Assembly (NCBI GenBank): GCA_947460235.1 | Contig: CANHGK010000001.1 | Coordinates: 161,326-225,325, forward strand | From: Paenibacillaceae bacterium | GTDB lineage: Bacteria > Bacillota > Bacilli > Paenibacillales > CANHGK01 | DNA: 64,000 bases | Direction: 5' to 3' | In this document: positions 57,044 to 64,000 of the stretch, piece after piece | How positions within the stretch are numbered: the first letter of the stretch is position 1 | Layout: every line of letters starts with the position of its first letter | Position numbers and translations under genes: made by a program | The notes under the pieces: generated by a model | Told to the model about the DNA's origin: nothing | Databases searched by the model: none | The model's input: the letters and a program-made list of their open reading frames with translations, nothing else

Positions 57044-57685
57044 TCAACCCCTCTCCCAACTATCAAAGACCCATTTTAACCAGTCTAGTAATCCATCGAT
57101 CACATGTACTTCTCCGCTCACGTAACCTTTTTTCCCAATTTTAATTTCTCCATCAAAGATCGTTATATTTCCATTCACAATTCCATCTAATTGTAACGTA
57201 CCATGACGAAGTAAGATATCCCCATGCACCGTATTTTCTTGTCCAATTGTAATTGTATTGCTCCCCATTTGAATGCCCTTTAAATCTGTTCCTTCGACCT
57301 GCATTCGTTCATTACTTGATAAATTTTCGTAAGCGTACACGATCGTTGATCCAATAAAAATACCTAATGCTAACAAACCACAAACAACGATCCCATATTT
57401 CAACAACCAATGTTTAATCATATTAGCCCATGATAATTTGGGTAACGATTTAATGACTTGATACGTTAATCGTTTTTGATAAAAAATTGTTTCTGGATCA
57501 TTATCCATGTTTTCCTGTTCCAACATTTCGAATCTCAAAATCGATTCGGTTCGATTCAATTCTTCCCATACTTTTGCACATCGAATACACGCTCTCCGGT
57601 GCTCTGTCAGCGCAAGTAATTGTTCGTTTGAAATGAACCCGTCCATTTGATCATGCATTAAGGATACGTATTGGTTACAATGCAT
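57044..57685 (-). CDS. rsiW: Anti-sigma factor with zinc finger and polymer-forming C-terminus (RsiW-like)
   Basis: 213 aa. N-terminal zf-HC2 motif HRRACIRC (HxxxCxxC), one membrane helix (VVCGLLALGIFIGSTIVY), then outside the cell a ~80-residue beta-repeat region (GSNTITIGQENTVHGDI, DGIVNGNITIFDGE and GEVHVIDG) like polymer-forming/bactofilin-type domains. The ATG lies five bases after GGGGGTGA and overlaps the sigma gene. Holds the adjacent ECF sigma factor inactive until site-1/site-2 proteolysis, by family analogy. Confidence 0.83.
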   Translation of the reverse strand: MHCNQYVSLMHDQMDGFISNEQLLALTEHRRACIRCAKVWEELNRTESILRFEMLEQENMDNDPETIFYQKRLTYQVIKSLPKLSWANMIKHWLLKYGIVVCGLLALGIFIGSTIVYAYENLSSNERMQVEGTDLKGIQMGSNTITIGQENTVHGDILLRHGTLQLDGIVNGNITIFDGEIKIGKKGYVSGEVHVIDGLLDWLKWVFDSWERG

Positions 57686-58259
57686 TCGGTTCACCCCCAG
57701 TTTCGGAAGTTCTACTCGTTACTTTTGCACGCATAATTTCCCGCGCACGATGTATTCTTGTTTTTGCAGTATTTAATGGAATTTCTAAAATATCCGCTAT
57801 TTCTTGTATTGCCAATCCACGCTCATATCGCAAAATAACGACCGCCCGATAGGATGGCGGCAACGCTGCAATTAGTTGTTCGGTTTGTTTTTTTGTTTCA
57901 TGTTGAATCATATATTGTTCAGGAGTAGGGTTACGGTCAATGATCCATTCCATGCGATCAATTTCCGCACTTTCCATTTTCACTGCCGTTTTCTTGGCTC
58001 GCAATCGATCGATGCACTGATTCGTTACAATCCGAAATAACCATGTGGAAAATTTCAAAGTAGTATCGAACCGATGTAAATTTTTATATGCTTTTATAAA
58101 AGATTCTTGTAAAACATCTTCTGATTCCTGACGATGTCGCATCAATTTTAAGGCAATGGAAAGCGCACTACTTTGATATTGTTCAACTAGCATACCAAAC
58201 GCCCGCTTATCTCCACGTAAAGATTGATTTACCCATTTGGAGTCACGATCACGACTCAT
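57675..58259 (-). CDS. sigW: ECF sigma factor, SigW-like
   Basis: 194 aa. Region 2 (YQSSALSIALKLMRHRQE; QESFIKAYKNLHRF; STWLFRIVTNQCID) and region 4 (LPPSYRAVVILRYERGLA; IADILEIPLNTAKTRIHRAR) are typical. Genomic position before rsiW, cdaA and cdaR matches sigW of B. subtilis, a cell-envelope stress sigma factor. The ATG at 58259 has GGGGAG six bases before. No clear autoregulated promoter (TGAAAC...CGTA) was found just upstream. Confidence 0.92.
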   Translation of the reverse strand: MSRDRDSKWVNQSLRGDKRAFGMLVEQYQSSALSIALKLMRHRQESEDVLQESFIKAYKNLHRFDTTLKFSTWLFRIVTNQCIDRLRAKKTAVKMESAEIDRMEWIIDRNPTPEQYMIQHETKKQTEQLIAALPPSYRAVVILRYERGLAIQEIADILEIPLNTAKTRIHRAREIMRAKVTSRTSETGGEPNAL

Positions 58260-59145
58260 AAAAACTCCCCATTTGCGTCCAAATGACACCTATAAAGATC
58301 AACACAACTCCGAACCATTGAACCAAACTTGCACCCTCAGCAAGCAACAAAACACTAGAAATTACTGCAACCGGCAATTCAAGGGATCCAATTATTGCAC
58401 TCCGAGAACTACCTAAGATCGGTCCGCCAAGCTGATAGCCTAGCGTTGGAATCACTTGTCCGATCAATCCAAGTATTGCCCCAAAAAATATCGCACCCGT
58501 CCAATCGCTTGCCTGTATCGTTAAATCATTTTGTGAAAATATATTTTGAATAATAAGCAAAATTCCCCAAGGAATTGTTCCTGTCATCATCATTGCCCCG
58601 TTGCGATACGGATTTACATCCTGTGAAACGCTACTCGATCCAACAATGAAAATCGCATATCCAAGTGCGGATAATAAACCCAAAAGGACGCCTTGCCAAT
58701 GGATAAAACCCCCATTAATATTTGATGCGCCCGATGCAAACCATGTTCCTACCAAAATCACAAGAATTCCGAAGCAATTGGACAATTTAGGCCATTGTTT
58801 ACGTTTAAATGCTTCTATAACAACGGTCATCCAAACATATTGAAACATCCAAATAATCGCGACGCTTCCTTCTTGCCAAATTAACGATTGATTGTAACAA
58901 ACGGTACTGAATCCAAGTCCAGAAAAACCAATCATAAATGCTTTTTTATCGAAAGAAGATCGTTTTCGCACTTCTTTTTTCCAAATGACACATAACCATA
59001 AAAGGATGGTCCCAATCAATAACTGACTTGCAGTGATTTGATTGGCCATCCATCCATGAATATATCCGATTTTAATGAGCGGGGTTAGTAAACCATAACT
59101 AACCGCCGCGCTTACTACCCAAAGAATTGCCTTGAATGATTTCAT
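58249..59145 (-). CDS. EamA/DMT-family transporter
   Basis: 298 aa with ten hydrophobic helices and two internal EamA repeats (LWVVSAAVSYGLLTPL and HWQGVLLGLLSALGYAIF). Substrate unknown; drug/metabolite exporters are the usual family role. It overlaps the start of the sigma factor gene by 11 bases, so the two may be co-transcribed. Confidence 0.88.
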   Translation of the reverse strand: MKSFKAILWVVSAAVSYGLLTPLIKIGYIHGWMANQITASQLLIGTILLWLCVIWKKEVRKRSSFDKKAFMIGFSGLGFSTVCYNQSLIWQEGSVAIIWMFQYVWMTVVIEAFKRKQWPKLSNCFGILVILVGTWFASGASNINGGFIHWQGVLLGLLSALGYAIFIVGSSSVSQDVNPYRNGAMMMTGTIPWGILLIIQNIFSQNDLTIQASDWTGAIFFGAILGLIGQVIPTLGYQLGGPILGSSRSAIIGSLELPVAVISSVLLLAEGASLVQWFGVVLIFIGVIWTQMGSFYES

Positions 59146-59168
59146 TTCAAAATTCCTTACTGATCAGA

Positions 59169-61970
59169 TCAGCCGGTATTTCGCAATCCTGCAGCGATCC
59201 CGTTAATTGTCAATAATACTTCCCGTAAAATGTTTTGTTCATCTCCACCTTGTTCACGCACATCTCGTAACTCGGATAATAAATGAACTTGTAAATAACT
59301 TAATGGATCTACATATGGATTGCGTAAGCGAATTGATTCTTGAATAACCGGTACATTATCTAAAATTTCGCTTTGACCAGTGATCAATAACAACATTTTA
59401 CTTGTCAATTGGAATTCGGTTTCAATGCGTCCAAAAATTCGCTGACGGATCACGTCATCTTTGATCAATTGTGCGTATTCTGTTGAAATGTAAAGATCAG
59501 CTTTAGCTAATGCCATCTGCAAATTATCGATTAATGTTTTGAAAAACGACCAATTTTGGTACATCTCTTTTAACAAATTTAAGTTGTCGTTATTGTTTTG
59601 GTAAAAAGCATTCAATCCTGACCCTGCAGCATACCAAGCTGGGAATAAGTATCGACTTTGTGTCCATGCAAACACCCAAGGAATCGCGCGCAAATCTTCG
59701 AAACGATCACTATTTTTTCGCTTAGATGGTCGGGATCCAATGTTCAAGTCTCCGATTTCAGGTAATGGTGTCGATTCACGGAAAAACGTCATAAAATCAG
59801 GTTCTCTGAAGACTAAATCTTGATACGTATCTAACGAACTCGTTGAAATCATATCAATTGTTTCTAACCATTCTTGCGGCGTTTCGTCAGCTTGTGGATT
59901 CATCGCTAACCAACCTTGTGTTACCAGTGCTGATGTTGCTTGTTCCAAACTGCGGTATGCAATTCCCGGCATCGAATATCTTGAAGATAATACCTCACCC
60001 TGCTCCGTAATTTTGATCCCTGCGCCAACGGTTTCTGGTGGTTGTGCCATAATACTACGATTAAGCGGCATACCTCCGCGTCCAAGTGCTCCACCACGTC
60101 CATGGAAAAAGTTCAGTTTCACTTGATATTGATTGGCCATTTCAGTGATGCATTTGAGTGCCAAACGCAATTCCCAATTTGCAGTTACCATACCACCGTC
60201 TTTGTTACTATCTGAGTACCCGAGCATAATTTCATGAACTCCACCTTGAACGCGAATTCCTTCGCGATACAATGGAATTTCAAATAATGTTTTCATAATT
60301 TCAGGGGCTGCATGTAAATCGTCAATCGTTTCAAACAATGGAACGGCTTGGAGTGTGCTGATTGTCTCACCATTCTCTTGGTATTGGAACAATCCAAATT
60401 CTTTCGCGAGCAACATGACTTCCAACATATCACTGGACCCTTGTGTCATCGAAATTAAATATTTACGGATCGATTCTTTTCCAAAACGCTCATGTGCACG
60501 TTTTACCGTTTTATATACATCCATACACTCTTGTGTACTTTCTGTATATTGCAAATATGGCGAAGTAATCGGACGAGGATCTTTCAATAAACGGACAATT
60601 AAATCAATTTTCTGTTGTTCTTCAAGTGCAGAATATTGTTTAACAACACCCATTTTTTCTAAAATCTCTGTAATCGCTGCTTCATGTTCCTTACTATGTT
60701 GACGAATATCTAAGGTCACCAAATGGAATCCAAACAATTCAACTTGACGTATCAATTTACTAAGCAATGTATCCGCTGTATAATCTGCAAAATGATGTCT
60801 CAAACTTTTTTCAATCAAACGTAAATCAGATAATAATTCTTCCGCATTCTGATATGCCATCTTGCGAAGATTTGCTTCGATTGTTTGATCGTTACGGGAA
60901 TAGTACAACCGCTCAAGCATAAACGTCAACTTTTGACGATATGGTTCTAAATCGTTTGTCCACTCATCATGACGAGTAAGTGAGATTTCAGCTTTATCTT
61001 TTTCAAGTGATTGAATAAGTTCTGGATGAATTGACGCCATATTACTGCTGAAAGACAAATATTTCATCAAATTGCGTAGTGCTTGATCATATTTGCGTAA
61101 CGCTAAACGACGGTGCATTTCGAGCGTTTCCCACGTAAATGCAGCCGTAACATTTGGATTTCCATCGCGATCTCCACCAATCCATGACCCAAACTTCAAA
61201 AAGTTCGGTGCATGCCAATGTTGCTCTGGATAATATTTATCAAGACAACGTTCTAATTCTTCATATACTGCTGGAATTACTTCAAAAAGTGTTTCATCAA
61301 AATAATATAATCCATTCCGAACTTCATCAATTACTGTTGGTTTCCTATCGCGTAATTCATCAGTTTGCCATAATATCATGATTTCATGCAACAAACGTTC
61401 ACGCAATTGCTCACGCTCTCGATATGTTAAAGATGTATCATCTAGTTTTGCAACACCCTCAGCAATTCGACGATGAATATCAAGTACCGCACGACGCGTC
61501 GCCTCCGTAGGATGCGCTGTCATCACTAATTCTAAAGAGACTGTTTCTAAAATTTGAGCCCAAGCGGTAGGTTCTACCCCTTTATGCTTAAGTTCAGAAA
61601 CCGTATGTTCAATAGAGCCCGGTTGTACAACATCCGCACTTGCTTGTTCATACTCTTTTTTACGACGCAAACGATGGTTCTGCTCTGCAATATTAACCAA
61701 TTGAAAATATACCGCAAAAGCACGGATCACCTGTGTGCGCATATCTGGTGACAACGTTTTTACAGTTTCCTTAAATTCTTGAATCATTGATTCATTATGC
61801 TGACTCCGTGTAGATTTACTTAATTCACGAATTTTTTCAACGACATTCAAAAGTTCAGTCCCACCTTGATGGACCAAAACATCTCCTAAAATAGTTCCTA
61901 AGAATCGTACATCGCGTCGCAACAAATGATTGGCACTCGATTTATTCGCCGCGGAGAGTTCACTTGCCAT
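59169..61970 (-). CDS. ppc: Phosphoenolpyruvate carboxylase
   Basis: 933 aa, standard for the family. Catalytic His in VMTAHPTEATRRAV, SWIGGDRDGNPNV, LGYSDSNKDGG, LNFFHGRGGALGRGGMP and the conserved C-terminal GLRNTG. Makes oxaloacetate from PEP, replenishing the TCA cycle. GGAGGAGA precedes the ATG. Confidence 0.98.
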   Translation of the reverse strand: MASELSAANKSSANHLLRRDVRFLGTILGDVLVHQGGTELLNVVEKIRELSKSTRSQHNESMIQEFKETVKTLSPDMRTQVIRAFAVYFQLVNIAEQNHRLRRKKEYEQASADVVQPGSIEHTVSELKHKGVEPTAWAQILETVSLELVMTAHPTEATRRAVLDIHRRIAEGVAKLDDTSLTYREREQLRERLLHEIMILWQTDELRDRKPTVIDEVRNGLYYFDETLFEVIPAVYEELERCLDKYYPEQHWHAPNFLKFGSWIGGDRDGNPNVTAAFTWETLEMHRRLALRKYDQALRNLMKYLSFSSNMASIHPELIQSLEKDKAEISLTRHDEWTNDLEPYRQKLTFMLERLYYSRNDQTIEANLRKMAYQNAEELLSDLRLIEKSLRHHFADYTADTLLSKLIRQVELFGFHLVTLDIRQHSKEHEAAITEILEKMGVVKQYSALEEQQKIDLIVRLLKDPRPITSPYLQYTESTQECMDVYKTVKRAHERFGKESIRKYLISMTQGSSDMLEVMLLAKEFGLFQYQENGETISTLQAVPLFETIDDLHAAPEIMKTLFEIPLYREGIRVQGGVHEIMLGYSDSNKDGGMVTANWELRLALKCITEMANQYQVKLNFFHGRGGALGRGGMPLNRSIMAQPPETVGAGIKITEQGEVLSSRYSMPGIAYRSLEQATSALVTQGWLAMNPQADETPQEWLETIDMISTSSLDTYQDLVFREPDFMTFFRESTPLPEIGDLNIGSRPSKRKNSDRFEDLRAIPWVFAWTQSRYLFPAWYAAGSGLNAFYQNNNDNLNLLKEMYQNWSFFKTLIDNLQMALAKADLYISTEYAQLIKDDVIRQRIFGRIETEFQLTSKMLLLITGQSEILDNVPVIQESIRLRNPYVDPLSYLQVHLLSELRDVREQGGDEQNILREVLLTINGIAAGLRNTG

Positions 61971-61994
61971 ATCGTCTCTCCTCCAAACCTATTT

Positions 61995-62921
61995 TTATAG
62001 AATTGTATCACCAAAAAGCGCCAGTATCAACGAAACCGCCAGTTCAGCAGTCCTATTTTGTTTATCAAGGATTGGATTGACCTCAACAACGTCTAACGAT
62101 CGAACACAACCGCTCTTCGCTAGTATTTCCATGCAAAAATTACTTTCCCGAAAACTCAAACCTCCAGGCACAGGTGTGCCGACGCCAGGTGCAAATTGAG
62201 GGTCAACTCCATCTACATCCAAACTTAAATGAACCCACTTCGTTTCTTTTGATACAATTTTAATTGCACGTTCCATGACATTGTTTATGCCCAATCGATC
62301 AATATCATGCATCGTAAATACGGTAATTCCAAGGTCTTTAATTAATTCCTTCTCACCAGGATCCAAATCGCGTGCACCGATAATAACAACGTTTTCTGGC
62401 CTTATTACCGCCTGATGCTCAAACATTCGCATCAATCGTCCTGAACCTCTTCCTAATGCTACAGCCAGTGACATCCCGTGTATATTTCCACTTGGGGTTG
62501 TGTCTGGAGTATTTAAATCGCCATGCGCATCGAACCAAATTACACCTATCTTTTGAGAATGATGTTTTGCAATTCCAGCCAATGTCCCCATTGCAATGGA
62601 ATGATCTCCGCCGATTACTAGAGGAAATTCATTTTTTAGCAAAGCTAACTCCACATGTTTAGAAAGTTCCTCGCAAGCTTCAGCAATTTCTTCTTCAAAC
62701 TTTATATGATGTCCAAACTTCGATATTGCAACTGAGGATAAATCAAGCGTTGAATCACCTAACGTTCGAATGGATAAATTACCTGAATCAATTACTTGGT
62801 GACCCAAATCTTTCAATTTTTTTGTGACTGAGGCATATCTGATTGCAGATGGTCCCATATCAACCCCACGCCGATCCGCACCCAAGTCCATTGGCACTCC
62901 AATCAACCGAATAAGCTCCAT
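61995..62921 (-). CDS. rocF: Arginase
   Basis: 308 aa. Mn-binding motifs GGDHSIAMGT, WFDAHGDLNTP, and SLDVDGVDPQFAPG. Hydrolyses arginine to ornithine and urea. The ATG at 62921 with GAGGG six bases upstream is preferred to an ATG six bases earlier. Followed by ppc after 24 bases. Confidence 0.95.
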   Translation of the reverse strand: MELIRLIGVPMDLGADRRGVDMGPSAIRYASVTKKLKDLGHQVIDSGNLSIRTLGDSTLDLSSVAISKFGHHIKFEEEIAEACEELSKHVELALLKNEFPLVIGGDHSIAMGTLAGIAKHHSQKIGVIWFDAHGDLNTPDTTPSGNIHGMSLAVALGRGSGRLMRMFEHQAVIRPENVVIIGARDLDPGEKELIKDLGITVFTMHDIDRLGINNVMERAIKIVSKETKWVHLSLDVDGVDPQFAPGVGTPVPGGLSFRESNFCMEILAKSGCVRSLDVVEVNPILDKQNRTAELAVSLILALFGDTIL

Positions 62922-62950
62922 TAACATCCCTCATTTTTAAAATAATAAAT

Positions 62951-62985
62951 AAAAAAAGCCTTCCAAAGTGAAAGGCTTTTTTTTG
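62951..62985 (-). terminator. Terminator of the rRNA-tRNA operon
   Basis: AAAAGCCTT and AAGGCTTTT form a stem with U-runs; on the minus strand it directly follows the last tRNA. Confidence 0.88.
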
Positions 62986-62989
62986 TTGA

Positions 62990-63060
62990 AGCGGGTGATG
63001 GGAATCGAACCCACGCTATCAGCTTGGAAGGCTGAAGTTCTACCATTGAACTACACCCGC
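62990..63060 (-). tRNA. tRNA-Gly (anticodon TCC)
   Basis: Acceptor GCGGGTG/CACCCGC, anticodon loop TTCCAAG, T-arm GGGTTCGATTCCC, discriminator T, no CCA. Last tRNA of the operon. Confidence 0.96.
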
Positions 63061-63074
63061 AAAGTGAATAAAAT

Positions 63075-63148
63075 CGTGCCCGGAGAGATTCGAACTCCCG
63101 ACCTTTTGATTCGTAGTCAAACACTCTATCCAGCTGAGCTACGGGCAC
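63075..63148 (-). tRNA. tRNA-Arg (anticodon ACG)
   Basis: Acceptor GTGCCCG/CGGGCAC, anticodon loop CTACGAA, discriminator G, no CCA. The A34 would be edited to inosine by TadA in known bacteria. Confidence 0.96.
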
Positions 63149-63174
63149 ATAACGATGGTGATAAGTAAAAAGAG

Positions 63175-63246
63175 AGCGGAAGACGGGATTCGAACCCGCG
63201 ACCCTCGCCTTGGCAAGGCGATGCTCTACCACTGAGCCACTTCCGC
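63175..63246 (-). tRNA. tRNA-Gly (anticodon GCC)
   Basis: Acceptor GCGGAAG/CTTCCGC, anticodon loop TTGCCAA, discriminator T, no CCA. Confidence 0.96.
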
Positions 63247-63255
63247 AATAAGTAA

Positions 63256-63335
63256 TGCGCGTAGAGGGACTTGAACCCCCACGGTCACCCGCCAGATCCT
63301 AAGTCTGGTGCGTCTGCCAATTCCGCCATACGCGC
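63256..63335 (-). tRNA. tRNA-Leu (anticodon TAG)
   Basis: Class II tRNA with long variable arm (GGGTGACCGTGGGGG region), acceptor GCGCGTA/TACGCGC, anticodon loop CTTAGGA, discriminator A, no CCA. Confidence 0.95.
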
Positions 63336-63338
63336 ATA

Positions 63339-63411
63339 TGAGCCATGTAGGACTCGAACCTACGACACCCTGATTAAAAGTCAGGTGCTCTACCAACTGA
63401 GCTAATGGCTC
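63339..63411 (-). tRNA. tRNA-Lys (anticodon TTT)
   Basis: Acceptor GAGCCAT/ATGGCTC, anticodon loop CTTTTAA, discriminator A, no CCA. Only three bases separate it from tRNA-Leu. Confidence 0.96.
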
Positions 63412-63417
63412 AAGAAG

Positions 63418-63489
63418 CAGGGGTACTAGGATTCGAACCTAGGGATGACGGAGTCAAAGTCCGTTGCCTTACCGCTTGGCTATACCCCT
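63418..63489 (-). tRNA. tRNA-Gln (anticodon TTG)
   Basis: Acceptor AGGGGTA/TACCCCT, anticodon loop CTTTGAC, discriminator G, no CCA. Confidence 0.95.
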
Positions 63490-63494
63490 ATAAA

Positions 63495-63567
63495 TGGACG
63501 GTGAGGGGATCGAACCCCCGACCCTCTGCTTGTAAGGCAGATGCTCTCCCGGCTGAGCTAACCGTCC
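63495..63567 (-). tRNA. tRNA-Val (anticodon TAC)
   Basis: Acceptor GGACGGT/ACCGTCC, anticodon loop TTACAAG, discriminator A, no CCA. Confidence 0.96.
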
Positions 63568-63644
63568 ACATTATTGTAGGGAATACATACACAAAGCGTG
63601 TTTGTAATGAACTTGACGTCCTTAATCCCTTAAAATTGTTGCAA

Positions 63645-63716
63645 TGACCCGTAGGGGATTCGAACCCCTGTTACCTCCGTGAAAGGGAGGTGTCTTAACC
63701 GCTTGACCAACGGGCC
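63645..63716 (-). tRNA. tRNA-Glu (anticodon TTC)
   Basis: Acceptor GGCCCGT/ACGGGTC with one G-T pair, anticodon loop TTTCACG, discriminator A, no CCA. The 77 bases before tRNA-Val hold nothing I can identify. Confidence 0.96.
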
Positions 63717-63723
63717 TTATTTA

Positions 63724-63796
63724 AGCTCCCAACCGGAATCGAACCGGTGACCTCTTCCTTACCATGGAAGCACTCTGCCGACTGAGCTATGGGAGC
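63724..63796 (-). tRNA. tRNA-Thr (anticodon GGT)
   Basis: Acceptor GCTCCCA/TGGGAGC, anticodon loop ATGGTAA, discriminator T, no CCA. Confidence 0.96.
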
Positions 63797-63803
63797 CTAC
63801 TTA

Positions 63804-63876
63804 CTCCCCGAACAGGACTCGAACCTGTGACAACTCGATTAACAGTCGAGTGCTCTACCAACTGAGCTATCAGGGA
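63804..63876 (-). tRNA. tRNA-Asn (anticodon GTT)
   Basis: Acceptor TCCCTGA/TCGGGGA with one wobble pair, anticodon loop CTGTTAA, discriminator G, no CCA. First tRNA after the 23S rRNA gene. Confidence 0.96.
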
Positions 63877-63940
63877 ATACAAGGTACCAGCACCCTGAAA
63901 ACCGGATTGGAGTAATATCTGTTGTTCACGTTTAGATTGT

Positions 63941-64000
63941 GGGTAAGCCCTCGACCGATTAGTATTTGTCAGCTCCACACCTTACGGCGCTTCCACCCCA
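63941..64000 (-). rRNA. 23S ribosomal RNA, 3' end only
   Basis: On the minus strand the segment ends GTGTGGAGCTGACAAATAC, TAATCGGTCGAGGGCTTACCC, the conserved 3' terminus of bacterial 23S rRNA. The 3' boundary is placed at the GGGCTTACCC element and may be off by several bases. The rest lies beyond the right edge. Confidence 0.9.

Noticed and set aside
62921..63232. Protein-like frames across the tRNA cluster
   Set aside because: They read through tRNA genes; such frames often resemble database artefacts.

Overview
The window looks like a chromosomal segment of a Gram-positive, low-to-mid GC member of the Bacilli (Bacillota). This rests on B. subtilis-like gene neighbourhoods: cggR-gapA; clpP behind a CtsR box; rapZ-yvcK-whiA-crh; hprK-lgt-ppaX; ECF sigma factor/anti-sigma-cdaA-cdaR-glmM-glmS; and an rRNA operon trailed by a tRNA cluster. 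It is not B. subtilis itself: none of the 11 tRNA genes encodes CCA, glmS has no room for its ribozyme, and the gene order is mosaic. A deep-branching, Alicyclobacillus- or Paenibacillus-like lineage would fit, but this is inference. Nearly all genes lie on the minus strand.

Positions 1-6300 hold the 5' part of gapA with its regulator cggR, a solitary tRNA-Arg(CCG) on the plus strand, and a histidine kinase/response regulator/ABC transporter (BcrAB-type) operon. clpP follows on the plus strand with a classical CtsR operator. Positions 7041-11030 are the least ordinary part: an agr-type quorum-sensing cluster (agrB, two AgrC-like kinases, one AgrD-like peptide without cysteine, and a broken second agrD), with no agrA beside it. 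Next comes a chemoreceptor with a long low-complexity cytoplasmic N-terminus.

Positions 14057-21002 carry crh/whiA/yvcK/rapZ/glcK and trxB with a TPR protein. Positions 21113-29483 are a compact histidine operon (hisZGDBHAFI-J plus prs), which supplies its own PRPP but lacks hisC. Positions 29712-38654 are a mixed housekeeping stretch: proton antiporter, VOC protein, CopC-like protein, amidase, intracellular GH13 enzyme, lipoprotein, a truncated membrane-protein remnant, ldh and purT. Positions 38705-41124 form the ferrous iron operon feoA-feoB plus a 52-residue cysteine-rich small protein, behind a Fur box. Two tandem PilZ proteins follow, then ppaX-lgt-hprK, a MsmX/UgpC-type ATPase, and a divergent proline catabolism locus.

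Positions 50300-62921 carry lipL, an RNase H, the glmS-glmM-cdaR-cdaA/anti-sigma/ECF sigma cluster linking cell-wall precursor supply, c-di-AMP and envelope stress, then a DMT transporter, ppc and arginase. The window ends with ten tRNA genes and the 3' end of a 23S rRNA gene, without a 5S gene between them. I see no CRISPR array, prophage, insertion sequence or integrase.
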